Shown here piece by piece: positions 45,819-53,463 of a DNA stretch of 64,000 nt. Position numbers and translations under genes: made by a program. The notes beneath the pieces are model-generated. The model did not search any database and was not told the origin of the DNA. It saw only the letters and a list, made by a program, of their open reading frames with translations. The stretch's first letter is position 1. Each line of letters begins with the position of its first letter. Source of the DNA: Rossellomorea aquimaris (GTDB lineage: Bacteria > Bacillota > Bacilli > Bacillales > Bacillaceae_B); NCBI RefSeq assembly GCF_020172085.1, contig NZ_JAIVAT010000003.1:620001-684000 (forward strand), in the 5' to 3' direction.

Positions 45819-46188
45819 AAAACAGGTTTTTGAAATCATGACCCTATTTGAAAACGTGTTTAATAATTTCTACTTTGACCAGATGAAATTAGATACCTGG
45901 CACCGGTTATTGAAGAACAAAGATCCTGAAGTCATCTTGTATAACGCTGAAAGACTTGCACAGGAATCCAAATTTGTACCAACTATTTCTGAGCTCATTA
46001 ATTATTCAAAAGAAGTGCCATCAGGTCCGGCAGTACCATCTATAGAAGAAACAAATGAAATGCTCAGAGAACGTGACAGGAACCGAAGGAATGCAGCAAG
46101 TCCTGAAGTACGGGAAAAGGCACTTGCTGAAATCAGAAAAATACTGAATATCCCCGATGAGGTGAACAACAATGAATCAACTGGTTGA
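45811..46188 (+). CDS. Replicative helicase loader, G39P-like
   Basis: 125 residues from GTG 45811, eight-base overlap with the initiator gene. Helical N-terminus (TLFENVFNNFYFDQMKLDTWH and VPTISELINY) matches SPP1 G39P-type loaders, which bring DnaB-type helicase to the origin; the polar C-terminus fits. Context before dnaB supports it. Confidence 0.82.
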   Translation: MNKKQVFEIMTLFENVFNNFYFDQMKLDTWHRLLKNKDPEVILYNAERLAQESKFVPTISELINYSKEVPSGPAVPSIEETNEMLRERDRNRRNAASPEVREKALAEIRKILNIPDEVNNNESTG

Positions 46189-47503
46189 AGAACCTCAAAT
46201 TGTAAATGTGGAGGCAGAACAGTCGGTAATAGGAGCCATCCTCCTAGAAGGAGAACTCATCAAAGATTGCGTCTTGCAACCTGAACACTTTCACATCATT
46301 GAAAACAAAAGAATCTTCTGGGCAATGAAACGGTTAGATGAAAAAAGTGTCCCGATTGATTTAACCACTATCGCTGATTTAGTGGATAGTGACATAGGTA
46401 AAGTAGGGGGTGTCTCCTACATGCTAAAAGTGGCCGAGTCTGTACCGACTACTCGGAATTTCAAATTCTATGAATCTCTTGTACTTGAAAACTGGCGAAA
46501 AAGAAAGTCATTGCAACTGGCAAATGATTTTAAAAAACAACTTCTTGAAGAGGATCCACACGAAGCCATTCAGACTGTCATCAGTGAATTGATGAAGATG
46601 GAAGAAGCAGAGTCAGCAGAAGACGATGGAAGCATATTAGAAGAGCTCTATCAGTTATATGACCAACTAAGCACCCAAACAGATGAAATGACCGGGATAC
46701 AGACTGGTTTTGATGACTTGAATAAGCTCACAGGTGGACTTCAGGAAAGCGACCTTATCATCATAGGGGCCAGGCCATCGATGGGGAAGACGGCATTTGC
46801 TCTAAATGTAGCCTACAATGCTGCTGAACAAGGTGATATCCCATGTATATTTTCCTTGGAAATGCCTAAGAAACAATTGCTAAAAAGATTGATATCGATT
46901 GCCGGCAATATAGATGCACAAAAGATGAAGAATGCAAGTGAAGATTTCACTGATCACGACTGGAAAAAGCTTTCACAAGCACTTGGCATATTAAACAGCC
47001 TTGACTTACATATCTTCGATAAGCCAAGTGTCACCGTGAATTATATATGGTCGAAGGTCCGAAAGGTGAAACGTGAGAACCCTGGTAAGAAGCTGTTGGT
47101 CATGATTGACTACCTGCAGCTGATCATAGGGAACGCGAGTTATAAAGGAAATCGACTCCAAGAAATCAGCGATATCAGCCGGACACTCAAAGCAATGGCG
47201 AGGGAGTTGGATGTAAACGTAGTTGCTCTTTCACAGCTATCCCGGGGAGTAGAACAACGGCAGGACAAGCGTCCGATGATGTCCGATTTGAGGGAATCTG
47301 GACAGATTGAGCAGGATGCCGATGTCATCGGGTTCTTGTACCGAGATGAATATTACTATAAGGATTCAGAGCTTAAAGGCATTACAGAATTAATTGTCAG
47401 TAAGCACCGGAATGGGCCAACTGGAACTGTGAAGCTTGGATTCATTAAAGAATACGGGAAATTCATTAACCTAGTCAGACAAGAAGAAATGAAATTTATG
47501 TAA
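46172..47503 (+). CDS. dnaB: Replicative DNA helicase, DnaB family
   Basis: 443 residues. N-terminal domain EAEQSVIGAILLEGELI, then the RecA-like motor with Walker A ARPSMGKTAFAL, Walker B MIDYLQLI, and DLRESGQIEQDADVI. It unwinds phage DNA at the fork. Overlaps the loader gene by 17 bases. Confidence 0.95.
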   Translation: MNQLVEEPQIVNVEAEQSVIGAILLEGELIKDCVLQPEHFHIIENKRIFWAMKRLDEKSVPIDLTTIADLVDSDIGKVGGVSYMLKVAESVPTTRNFKFYESLVLENWRKRKSLQLANDFKKQLLEEDPHEAIQTVISELMKMEEAESAEDDGSILEELYQLYDQLSTQTDEMTGIQTGFDDLNKLTGGLQESDLIIIGARPSMGKTAFALNVAYNAAEQGDIPCIFSLEMPKKQLLKRLISIAGNIDAQKMKNASEDFTDHDWKKLSQALGILNSLDLHIFDKPSVTVNYIWSKVRKVKRENPGKKLLVMIDYLQLIIGNASYKGNRLQEISDISRTLKAMARELDVNVVALSQLSRGVEQRQDKRPMMSDLRESGQIEQDADVIGFLYRDEYYYKDSELKGITELIVSKHRNGPTGTVKLGFIKEYGKFINLVRQEEMKFM

Positions 47504-47516
47504 AGAAGGTGTGAAC

Positions 47517-47702
47517 ATGATATCAACTGTACCGTATGGCCAGCTGAGAAGAGGAATTGAAGCCAAGATGGACTTTTACAAATGTGAGCTAATCAAAATG
47601 GATTACTTTAAAACTCCATGCGGCAAACAACTTTACGAATTAACATTATCGGAATTAGAACAAGTCTATGAAAATGAGAAAGCAAGGAGGAGAGCGTTAT
47701 GA
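47517..47702 (+). CDS. FbpA-like small protein (phage copy)
   Basis: 61 residues from ATG 47517 (GAAGGTG upstream). The segment FKTPCGKQLYELTLSELEQVY resembles the Fur-regulated basic protein family (PF13076), known as small Bacillus proteins of the iron-sparing response. In phages it is a common small companion gene. Function here unknown. Confidence 0.6.
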   Translation: MISTVPYGQLRRGIEAKMDFYKCELIKMDYFKTPCGKQLYELTLSELEQVYENEKARRRAL

Positions 47703-48268
47703 GATTTGTAGGTATCGATCCATCCACTAAGACGGGGTTTGTGGCCCTGGACGAAAGTGGGATGGTCCTTAGAGAAAAGGAATTAACCGGTGTAGGGAGT
47801 CAGGACCCGAAACGGATGATTACATTGATCAACGAAATTATTGCTCATGTAAAGCCAGGCGACATGATCTGCATTGAAGGTTTCCCATATAGCACCCAGA
47901 AGGCTATGTTTGCAGGGGGCTTGCATCACGGGATAAGGAACGAGTTATACAAAAGAAAGCTGACTTATTATGAGGTTGCCCCAAATGCAGTGAAAAAGTA
48001 TGTAGGGGTGACGGGATGGACCGGAGAGAAAGGAAGCAAGAAACGATTGACAGGCCTGCAGAAAAAGAAAGCTGTTATGCAAGCAGTGATGAATGATTAT
48101 GGGTACCAGCATAAAAGCGACAACGTAGTTGATGCGTATATACTAGCTCAAATTGCCGGTGATTTATTCGTGGTAGAAGAAACTGGAGAGTCAAGGCTTT
48201 CTGTCAATAAAGCTCAGGTTATTGAGTCAATCATCCAAGCCAAAGAAAATGTGAAGATGAAAGCATGA
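47699..48268 (+). CDS. RuvC-like Holliday junction nuclease
   Basis: 189 residues, RNase H fold. Acidic residues in VGIDPSTKTGF (Asp7), ICIEGFPYS and DNVVDAYILA match the RuvC active site. It probably resolves branched DNA before packaging, working with RecT and the SbcC-like protein. Confidence 0.88.
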   Translation: MRFVGIDPSTKTGFVALDESGMVLREKELTGVGSQDPKRMITLINEIIAHVKPGDMICIEGFPYSTQKAMFAGGLHHGIRNELYKRKLTYYEVAPNAVKKYVGVTGWTGEKGSKKRLTGLQKKKAVMQAVMNDYGYQHKSDNVVDAYILAQIAGDLFVVEETGESRLSVNKAQVIESIIQAKENVKMKA

Positions 48269-48435
48269 GTAAGCAATACAAGCCACTTAAGAAAATAGTC
48301 TTTGGGATGACAGAAACCACATTAACAAAAGTCATCGAAAGTCATCAAAATCGTGGATGGGTCAAATCGAGTGAGATCAAAGAGCACGGGTACGGCTTAG
48401 GATGCTTAATGACCTTCACAAAAAATAAACAATAA
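48265..48435 (+). CDS. Small phage protein (56 aa)
   Basis: ATG 48265 overlaps the end of the nuclease gene. Contains GWVKSSEIKEHGYGLGCLMT; unknown family, common position in phage replication clusters. Confidence 0.6.
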   Translation: MSKQYKPLKKIVFGMTETTLTKVIESHQNRGWVKSSEIKEHGYGLGCLMTFTKNKQ

Positions 48436-48448
48436 GGGAGCTAATAAA

Positions 48449-48889
48449 ATGAGCAAAACTCAATTAAACGTATTTTTTAAGATGCAGCAAAAGGACGATA
48501 AGAAAGAAATCCTAAAGTTTGAAATAAAGGGACAGGAAGATGGAGACATGTCAACTACCGGATTATATGCACTGGCCGGAAGCATCATCTTATTTGAAAT
48601 TGAAGGTTGTGCAGCTGGGGAAACGTCGGCCGAGTTCATGACCGTTCAGAGGGATTCCAAAAAAACATCAATGAAGTTTGCTATTAAAGGAGATTCTGAG
48701 AAGAAAGCCCAGGAGCTATATAAATACGCTGGCCGTAACGTGAACTTATCCATTCAGCCTTCTCAGATGAGTATCGAGGAGTTTTATGAGGGGAGTCAAT
48801 ACACGGTTGATGAAAACGGGAATGTGGATGTACCAGACAATCAGTTGAGTATTGAAGAAGTGGAATCAGAAGAAAATCAGGTTGAATGA
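48449..48889 (+). CDS. Unknown phage protein (146 aa)
   Basis: Beta-rich core (QLNVFFKMQQKD, ILFEIEGCAAGE, TSMKFAIKGDSE) and an acidic tail ending VESEENQVE. A compact beta fold plus acidic tail recalls single-strand DNA-binding proteins, but no OB-fold signature is clear. ATG 48449 after AAGGGAG. Confidence 0.7.
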   Translation: MSKTQLNVFFKMQQKDDKKEILKFEIKGQEDGDMSTTGLYALAGSIILFEIEGCAAGETSAEFMTVQRDSKKTSMKFAIKGDSEKKAQELYKYAGRNVNLSIQPSQMSIEEFYEGSQYTVDENGNVDVPDNQLSIEEVESEENQVE

Positions 48890-49038
48890 TGCAAGTAGTC
48901 ATCGCTGATGATCGTCCGAAATGGCAGCAGATTGAAGATAGGGAGATGGCGTGCATCACCCTATCCAAAACTCTACATTTGGAAGAATATACATTTGTTG
49001 TACCTATGTCCAATCATGATTTTGAAACTTCCATATAA
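48889..49038 (+). CDS. Small phage protein (49 aa)
   Basis: ATG 48889 overlaps the preceding stop. Reads MQVVIADDRPKWQQIEDREM at the start. No family recognised. Confidence 0.5.
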   Translation: MQVVIADDRPKWQQIEDREMACITLSKTLHLEEYTFVVPMSNHDFETSI

Positions 49039-49040
49039 TA
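49032..49040 (+). promoter_or_regulatory. Mother-cell-sigma-like -10 box before collagen-like gene
   Basis: CATATAATA fits the -10 consensus of SigK (CATANNNTA) and is close to that of SigE. It lies 31 bases upstream of the ATG at 49071. A matching -35 is not clear. Confidence 0.3.
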
Positions 49041-49070
49041 AGTTGAGAATAGTGTATCGAGGTGTGTGGA

Positions 49071-49760
49071 ATGAGAAAAATCCCTAAGTTAAGGAGAAAC
49101 AATATTTATCTACCAAAAGAAATAATGCCACCAGAGAGCTGTGATATATATCCATTCAATTGTAATTGTCCTCCGGGTCCACCTGGCCCACAAGGAGAGC
49201 AGGGCCCACAAGGAGAGCAGGGCGCACAAGGAGAGCAGGGCGCACAAGGAGAGCAGGGCGCACAAGGAGAGCAAGGACCACAAGGAGAGCAAGGACCACA
49301 AGGAGAGCTGGGCCCACAAGGACCAGGGATTACACCTGTATATGGTTCAATATATTCAAACGGACTTACTGAAGCAGTCAGCGGAAATTTGATGACCTTT
49401 TCTAATATTGGGCCATATAGTGGTGTTACACCAATTCTTGGAACGACACAAGGAATAAGAATAAATAGTGATGGAGTGTACTCCATACATTATTCATTTA
49501 TTGCTCAATTTCCAGCTTCAGCTTCAGTTGAGGTTGATATTCTAGAAACCTACGTTAGATTAAATGAGGGACCAATAAATTTATTGTCAGAAATACGATA
49601 TTATTCTATTCCACCTTCAGATGTGATAAATAATACTTTTGCAAGAACAATTATGCTCTCATTAAATGAGAATGATCTTATCCAAGTGATAATAGACAGT
49701 GCAACTCCAGAAATAGGATACTTTAATAATATTTTAATGGTTGTGAAACAAGATAACTAA
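49071..49760 (+). CDS. BclA-like collagen-repeat protein carried by the prophage
   Basis: 229 residues from ATG 49071 (GAGGTG upstream). An N-terminal leader of about 35 residues ending in a CNC pair, about 17 Gly-X-Y triplets (GPP, then GEQ with GPQ or GAQ), and a C-terminal beta domain of about 140 residues ([20 protein letters not shown] start, [15 protein letters not shown] near the end). The last resembles the trimeric TNF-like domain of BclA exosporium filaments. Not a replication or structural gene by position, so probably a moron; a tail-fibre role is possible but less likely outside the tail module. Confidence 0.85.
   Translation: MRKIPKLRRNNIYLPKEIMPPESCDIYPFNCNCPPGPPGPQGEQGPQGEQGAQGEQGAQGEQGAQGEQGPQGEQGPQGELGPQGPGITPVYGSIYSNGLTEAVSGNLMTFSNIGPYSGVTPILGTTQGIRINSDGVYSIHYSFIAQFPASASVEVDILETYVRLNEGPINLLSEIRYYSIPPSDVINNTFARTIMLSLNENDLIQVIIDSATPEIGYFNNILMVVKQDN
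49175..49329 (+). repeat. 18-bp tandem repeats encoding Gly-X-Y triplets
   Basis: Repeats of GGCGCACAAGGAGAGCAG and GGCCCACAAGGAGAGCAG or close variants, each coding for two triplets. Near identity suggests recent slippage, so the collagen stalk length should vary between strains. Confidence 0.9.
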
Positions 49761-49798
49761 AATTTTGTCAATTAGAATTGAAAGAGGAGGAAGCTTAA

Positions 49799-50233
49799 AT
49801 GGGAAAACAATTGTTCATGCTTCCTGAGATAGACAGAGAGAAAACAAAGGCAGCTGTTGAGTCTGCTTTAGAGAAATACCGCTTTTACTTGCTTATGGTT
49901 CCGGAAGATAAGCTCCCCAAAGTCACGGCAACTTATTCGCTCGTTCCTCCTTCATTTTCGAATGAGTTTCACTCATCGACTGAACAGATAGCAATAAAAC
50001 GAATTGAATTGGAGATGGCGAGGGACAAACATATTGAATGGGTTCTAAGAGGTGTTAATCGGCTAAGTAAGCTCGAAAGAGAATTAATTTATAGGAGGTA
50101 CCTTGAGGATGAAGAGGTATTTGATTATGAAATATATAATGATATGGGGATGAGTGAAAGAAGATATTATAGGTTAAAGGCTAGATTATTCTATAAGCTA
50201 GCCTTAATTTTAAAAATAGAGGTATATGTATAA
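49799..50233 (+). CDS. ArpU-family phage late regulator
   Basis: 144 residues. Helical, with RLSKLERELIYRRYLEDEEV and a C-terminal sigma-4-like helix-turn-helix (IYNDMGMSERRYYRLKARLF). ArpU-like proteins control late transcription in phages of Bacillota. ATG 49799 after AGAGGAGGAAG. It closes the early-middle block. Confidence 0.88.
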   Translation: MGKQLFMLPEIDREKTKAAVESALEKYRFYLLMVPEDKLPKVTATYSLVPPSFSNEFHSSTEQIAIKRIELEMARDKHIEWVLRGVNRLSKLERELIYRRYLEDEEVFDYEIYNDMGMSERRYYRLKARLFYKLALILKIEVYV

Positions 50234-50260
50234 AGGCCCTACAGTAGGGCCTTATTTTTT
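50232..50260 (+). terminator. Terminator after arpU
   Basis: AAGGCCCTA-CAG-TAGGGCCTT then ATTTTTTATT. Confidence 0.9.
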
Positions 50261-51034
50261 ATTCATATAACTTAACAAGGTAGAAAAGAACTTTGGTACC
50301 TTGGTATTATTTGCGCTTGCTGTATAATTTGCGATTCTTATGCTGTAGATTATGGCAAGCCATACAGAATAGTATATATGGACGTTAACTATCTGTTTTT
50401 GAAATATATTTGGGTTAGGTAAAGCGTTCTGAAGATAAAAATGAATTGCAAAAAACACGACTATTCCAATCACATTTACAACGAACATTAAGGCTTTTGC
50501 TTGTAAAGTATGATCTTTTGCTTTACTACCTTTGATTTTTGTATTAGGCAGAATCCCAATCAAAGCGTCTGCTAATGCAATAATAAATAGTATTGCTAAG
50601 CCGTTTACTAGTTGACTTAAATCGAAATTACCAAAAGAAAGTGTGAAGCCAAGAATTAGAGTGGGGAAAATCTTGAAAGAAAACCCGCTAAATGATTCAA
50701 CCAGTTCATTTTTGAATAATAAAAATGGAGTAGGTAAATTAAATGACATAGCAAGAGCACTTCCTTTCCCATAAGTACTTTCCTTACTATCTATATTCCC
50801 TTTTTCAGGACATTTATGCTCGTGGATCTCAAGATTCTTCTGTTTCTTTAAAACAATTTCTTTAATTAAGAACTCGTTTACAACAGTAAAATCATGTTCA
50901 ACTAATTCTAAAGAATACCCCCTAATTTCAGAGGTGTTGGGAAATGGTAATACTTTTGCTTTTGAGGTTTTTATGTATTTTTTCTTGGATGCCCTTTTCA
51001 CATCATACTGCTGATCACTTATTGTCATTTGCAT
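50252..51034 (-). CDS. Holin-like membrane protein with cytosolic N-terminal domain
   Basis: 260 residues. Residues 1-100 are soluble and highly charged. From about 108 there are four membrane segments (including LVNGLAILFIIALADALIGI, then FVVNVIGIVVFFAIHFYL, then IYYSVWLAIIYSIRIANY) followed by VPKFFSTLLSYMNKK. The order and the tail resemble phage_holin_4_1/TcdE-type holins, but a holin normally has no such N-terminal extension. ATG 51034 follows GGAGG and overlaps the upstream gene by 20 bases. With its partner it forms a reverse-strand cassette in a phage moron slot. Confidence 0.75.
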   Translation of the reverse strand: MQMTISDQQYDVKRASKKKYIKTSKAKVLPFPNTSEIRGYSLELVEHDFTVVNEFLIKEIVLKKQKNLEIHEHKCPEKGNIDSKESTYGKGSALAMSFNLPTPFLLFKNELVESFSGFSFKIFPTLILGFTLSFGNFDLSQLVNGLAILFIIALADALIGILPNTKIKGSKAKDHTLQAKALMFVVNVIGIVVFFAIHFYLQNALPNPNIFQKQIVNVHIYYSVWLAIIYSIRIANYTASANNTKVPKFFSTLLSYMNKK

Positions 51035-51434
51035 CTATTTTCAAACCTCCTTGTGAAACCATAAACTCGTGACTTGTTATAAGTTCATTATTGTGATAAA
51101 TGAGTATGGAATACATCCCTTCTTCTTCTATTTCAAATTCCCTAATATCTATAACATTCAATGCAAATTTTCTCTGTTCCTTTACGACAGGTCTTAGCTC
51201 GATTACAAAGTCTCTATCTGTAACGTTATTATCTTGTGGGTCTGTAATCCTTATAGAAACTTTTCTGTTCCCTTTTAAAGGTATAGAGTATTCGATACCT
51301 AAAACTAAATGGAACTCAATGTTTGTAGGGAAATCCCTTACCTCTAATTCCTCAAATGTATTATGGTAAGAAATTGTATCATCTTTATGGTGTGTTACGT
51401 CCTTGCAAGTGAAAATATACTTTGGAAATATCAT
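51015..51434 (-). CDS. DUF6941-like beta-sandwich protein, partner of membrane protein
   Basis: 139 residues from ATG 51434 (GTG 51449 is an alternative; the ribosome-binding site is weak for both). Alternating beta strands: KYIFTCKDVT, FPTNIEFHLVLGIEYSI, KVSIRITDPQDN, REFEIEEEGMYSILIYHNN. This arrangement, with the phrase FP..I.F.L.LG.E followed by IRI.DP, resembles DUF6941 proteins. Cytosolic, no catalytic motif. First gene of the two-gene operon, possibly a sensor or chaperone for the membrane protein. Confidence 0.7.
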   Translation of the reverse strand: MIFPKYIFTCKDVTHHKDDTISYHNTFEELEVRDFPTNIEFHLVLGIEYSIPLKGNRKVSIRITDPQDNNVTDRDFVIELRPVVKEQRKFALNVIDIREFEIEEEGMYSILIYHNNELITSHEFMVSQGGLKIDANDNK

Positions 51435-51500
51435 TTTAGATCTACACACTTTCTTTTGTTTATTATTTAATTTTCTCTATAAGTATTGAAATTCCTTTAT

Positions 51501-51529
51501 ATATTAAAGAATTAATTGGAAAATGTCTA
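51501..51529 (-). promoter_or_regulatory. Own promoter of the reverse-oriented two-gene cassette
   Basis: On the minus strand TAGACA (-35) and TAATAT (-10) are 17 bases apart, about 65 bases before the first gene. This would let the cassette be expressed in the lysogen while late genes are silent. Confidence 0.5.
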
Positions 51530-51762
51530 GAAAAAATGTAATATTTGTAGATTTGTGGAATGATAAATAAGGATATTCGTAGGCAGAATAATGGCATTAT
51601 AAAAGCAGTGCCTTTCTTCCCAGAGGTGCTAATATGGTATTAACGAAATATTTCAAAGAAGGCTCCTTTCAGACGAAGGGAGCCTTTTCTAGTACAAAGA
51701 CATTTGAATGGTCTGTTAAATCGAAACTGAGCCAATCTGAGTAGAAATTGAGGGTGATTGCC
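51530..51762. other. Non-coding stretch before the packaging region
   Basis: No convincing gene. It holds the terminator at 51659-51689 and ends with AGGGTG before ATG 51763. A late promoter controlled by the ArpU-like protein could lie here, but no site is recognisable. Confidence 0.4.
51659..51689 (+). terminator. Terminator-like hairpin
   Basis: AAGGCTCCTTTC-AGAC-GAAGGGAGCCTT followed by TT. Confidence 0.75.
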
Positions 51763-51936
51763 ATGAGAATAATCGATCATCTAAGTGAAGAGCAGCTAAA
51801 TAAGCTGAATGGCAGGAAAATGAAACAACCTAAACCAAAGAAAAAAGTTCATCATGAGCATGTGGACTGGGAAGAAATCATGGGTGTTAACCGGGATACA
51901 TATCATAGAAAGGGAGGAGCAATTAGGAGGAGGTGA
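51763..51936 (+). CDS. Small phage protein with DWEEIMG motif (57 aa)
   Basis: ATG 51763 after AGGGTGATT. A basic stretch (MKQPKPKKKVHH) precedes HVDWEEIMGVNRDTYHRKGG. Similar short genes are common just before HNH/terminase in phages of Bacillota. A shorter relative lies at 52571. Confidence 0.7.
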   Translation: MRIIDHLSEEQLNKLNGRKMKQPKPKKKVHHEHVDWEEIMGVNRDTYHRKGGAIRRR

Positions 51937-51968
51937 CACTCCTTCAAATCTGAAAGAGTGTCAAAACT

Positions 51969-52193
51969 TTAGCCTTTTGGTGGATAAGGATCGTTTCCAT
52001 AAGAATCTCTTCTTTGAATTTGACCATCTAATCCATGTATTACAAGTTCAAGTTTCTCTCTTCTGGCCGTTGCTCTTGATGAATCCTCAGCATCTTTTTT
52101 TGTTGAATGAATTGAAGAAGCTTTAGAAGAGCCACCTTTTTTTACTTGCCAACCACCGTTTGGATGTGGAGTAACGTGTATGGTTTTCGTCAA
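51969..52193 (-). CDS. DUF2188 domain protein
   Basis: 74 residues from TTG 52193 directly behind AGGAGGTGATAAAC. HVTPHPNGGWQVKKGGSSKA and HSTKKDAEDSSRA are the DUF2188 core; the tail has HGLDGQIQRRDSYGNDPYPP. A small cytosolic, probably nucleic-acid-related protein on the reverse strand. Not a phage structural gene. Confidence 0.85.
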   Translation of the reverse strand: MTKTIHVTPHPNGGWQVKKGGSSKASSIHSTKKDAEDSSRATARREKLELVIHGLDGQIQRRDSYGNDPYPPKG

Positions 52194-52285
52194 GTTTATC
52201 ACCTCCTGTATTTTACATATTTCAACAAACAGGAAGGAATTCCCTTTTTTGTGTAGAAATTTGTAAATGAATAGGAGGTGGAGTT

Positions 52286-52540
52286 TTGAACTGTTTGAAC
52301 TGTAACATTGAATTTAGTGAATCTGATATTGGAGTCATGGATGACTGGGATCTGCAACTTTGTGATGACTGTGAAGGGGAAGTGTGCAAGAATGAGGTTG
52401 GACTTTCAGACTGGGAGTTCCTAAAAAAACATCTAATCATTTTATCAAAAGGTGATAACTTTCTTACAGCCTTCTCAGCAAATGAAATCATAAAGAAGAT
52501 GGATTCTATTGAAAGAAAAAAAGAATTAGGTAGGCTTTAA
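52286..52540 (+). CDS. Small zinc-finger-like phage protein (84 aa)
   Basis: TTG 52286 after AGGAGGTGG. Two cysteine pairs (CLNC near residue 3 and CDDC near 26) suggest one zinc site; the C-terminal half is helical. Unknown function. Confidence 0.7.
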   Translation: MNCLNCNIEFSESDIGVMDDWDLQLCDDCEGEVCKNEVGLSDWEFLKKHLIILSKGDNFLTAFSANEIIKKMDSIERKKELGRL

Positions 52541-52569
52541 AGCATCTCGTAAATATGAGGTGCTTTTTT
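52539..52569 (+). terminator. Terminator after zinc-finger-like gene
   Basis: AAAGCATCTC/GAGGTGCTTT stem and T-run. Confidence 0.85.
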
Positions 52570-52570
52570 A

Positions 52571-52666
52571 ATGCAATGCAGAGAAGTTCAAAGAACAACT
52601 GACCAGAGAGATTGGGGAGAACTCATGGGAACCAAGCAGGATACTTATGAAAGATTGAAAGGATAA
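52571..52666 (+). CDS. Short relative of the DWEEIMG protein (31 aa)
   Basis: Contains RDWGELMGTKQDTYERLKG, matching VDWEEIMGVNRDTYHRKGG of the gene at 51763. It begins in the T-run of a terminator and has no ribosome-binding site, so it may be a remnant of a duplicated gene. Confidence 0.4.
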   Translation: MQCREVQRTTDQRDWGELMGTKQDTYERLKG

Positions 52667-52670
52667 AAAT

Positions 52671-52705
52671 AAACAGATTCAAGTGCATATTACCTGAATC
52701 TGTTT
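52671..52705. terminator. Bidirectional terminator
   Basis: AAACAGATTCA/TGAATCTGTTT flanked by A-rich and T-rich sequence; ends the KTSC gene transcript. Confidence 0.8.
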
Positions 52706-52713
52706 CAATTCTT

Positions 52714-52920
52714 TTATGCTCTTTGATATCTATAATTATCTTTAATGAATGCAGCATGGTAGCCGCCTTTTGAACTTGCATTCATTAGATTTCTATAAAT
52801 ATTGTTGGGAACATTGAAGTACTTATAAGTACCATTATTAAACTGGATAAAAAGAGTGTTGGTTGCATCATCATATCCAACAGCAACTAAGTTTGAAGAT
52901 TGAACTCTTTGCATTATCAT
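52714..52920 (-). CDS. KTSC domain protein
   Basis: 68 residues from ATG 52920 behind GAGGAGGTGATGTAT. VQSSNLVAVGYDDATNTLFIQF and YKYFNVPNNIYRNLMNASSKG are the KTSC domain, whose conserved KTSC-like SSKG motif is seen; often fused to or near nucleases and lysyl-tRNA-synthetase-like proteins. Possible RNA-binding role. Confidence 0.88.
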   Translation of the reverse strand: MIMQRVQSSNLVAVGYDDATNTLFIQFNNGTYKYFNVPNNIYRNLMNASSKGGYHAAFIKDNYRYQRA

Positions 52921-53003
52921 ATACATCACCTCCTCTCCTCTTCTCTTAAATTCGACAACACTTTTTTATCTCCTGTATTTAATTGGAAAAAAGTAGGTGA
53001 AAT

Positions 53004-53336
53004 ATGTCTGAATACAAAACCAACAGTCAGAAACGAAAATTCTACGACAGTAAGAGCTGGAAACTGATTCGAGAAGAAGTTAAGAAGCGTGACAACTATG
53101 AGTGTCAAGAGTGTAAACGGCAGGGCAAGGTAACCATTGATAAGAATGAGTTTAGTGAGAGAGCAAAGAGAAAGAAGATACAGTTGGTTGTTCACCATAT
53201 CAAGGAGCTGGTACATAATCCTGATCTTGCTCTTGATGAGGATAACCTGGAGACAATCTGTGTGGACTGTCACAACAAGGAGCACGGAAGGTCATTTAAA
53301 CATAAGGTTCCTAAATGGAACGACGAAAGATGGTAG
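53004..53336 (+). CDS. HNH endonuclease for phage packaging
   Basis: 110 residues. CQECKRQG zinc knuckle, VVHHIKELVHNPDL as the beta-beta-alpha-metal motif, then NLETICVDCHNKEHG. HNH nucleases directly before the terminase genes assist cos cleavage in HK97-like phages. ATG 53004 follows GTAGGTG. Confidence 0.94.
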   Translation: MSEYKTNSQKRKFYDSKSWKLIREEVKKRDNYECQECKRQGKVTIDKNEFSERAKRKKIQLVVHHIKELVHNPDLALDEDNLETICVDCHNKEHGRSFKHKVPKWNDERW

Positions 53337-53400
53337 GCCCCCCGGTCAAAAACTTTGGTAATTTCACATTGCTTGGGCACCGGGGAGGGGGCTCTGACGT
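53337..53400. other. Likely cos region
   Basis: Between HNH and terminase: GGCCCCCCGGT (53336-53346) and ACCGGGGAGGGGGC (53379-53392) are complementary GC blocks in an AT-rich phage, where cos sites of HNH-dependent phages lie. Staggered cutting would fall in the second block; the exact nicks cannot be read from the sequence. Confidence 0.6.
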
Positions 53401-53463
53401 CCAAAAAAATACTGAAAATCCCTTGTTATATTAGGGGGTCTAAAAAAAGAGGGGGGTGTTTTT

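Noticed and set aside
49175..49329. CRISPR-like short repeats
   Set aside because: The repeats are contiguous, in phase with the reading frame and code for collagen triplets.
49106..49486. Minus-strand frame rich in Cys-Gly-Pro
   Set aside because: It is the antisense of the Gly-X-Y repeat coding region; the sense gene has a ribosome-binding site and recognisable domains.
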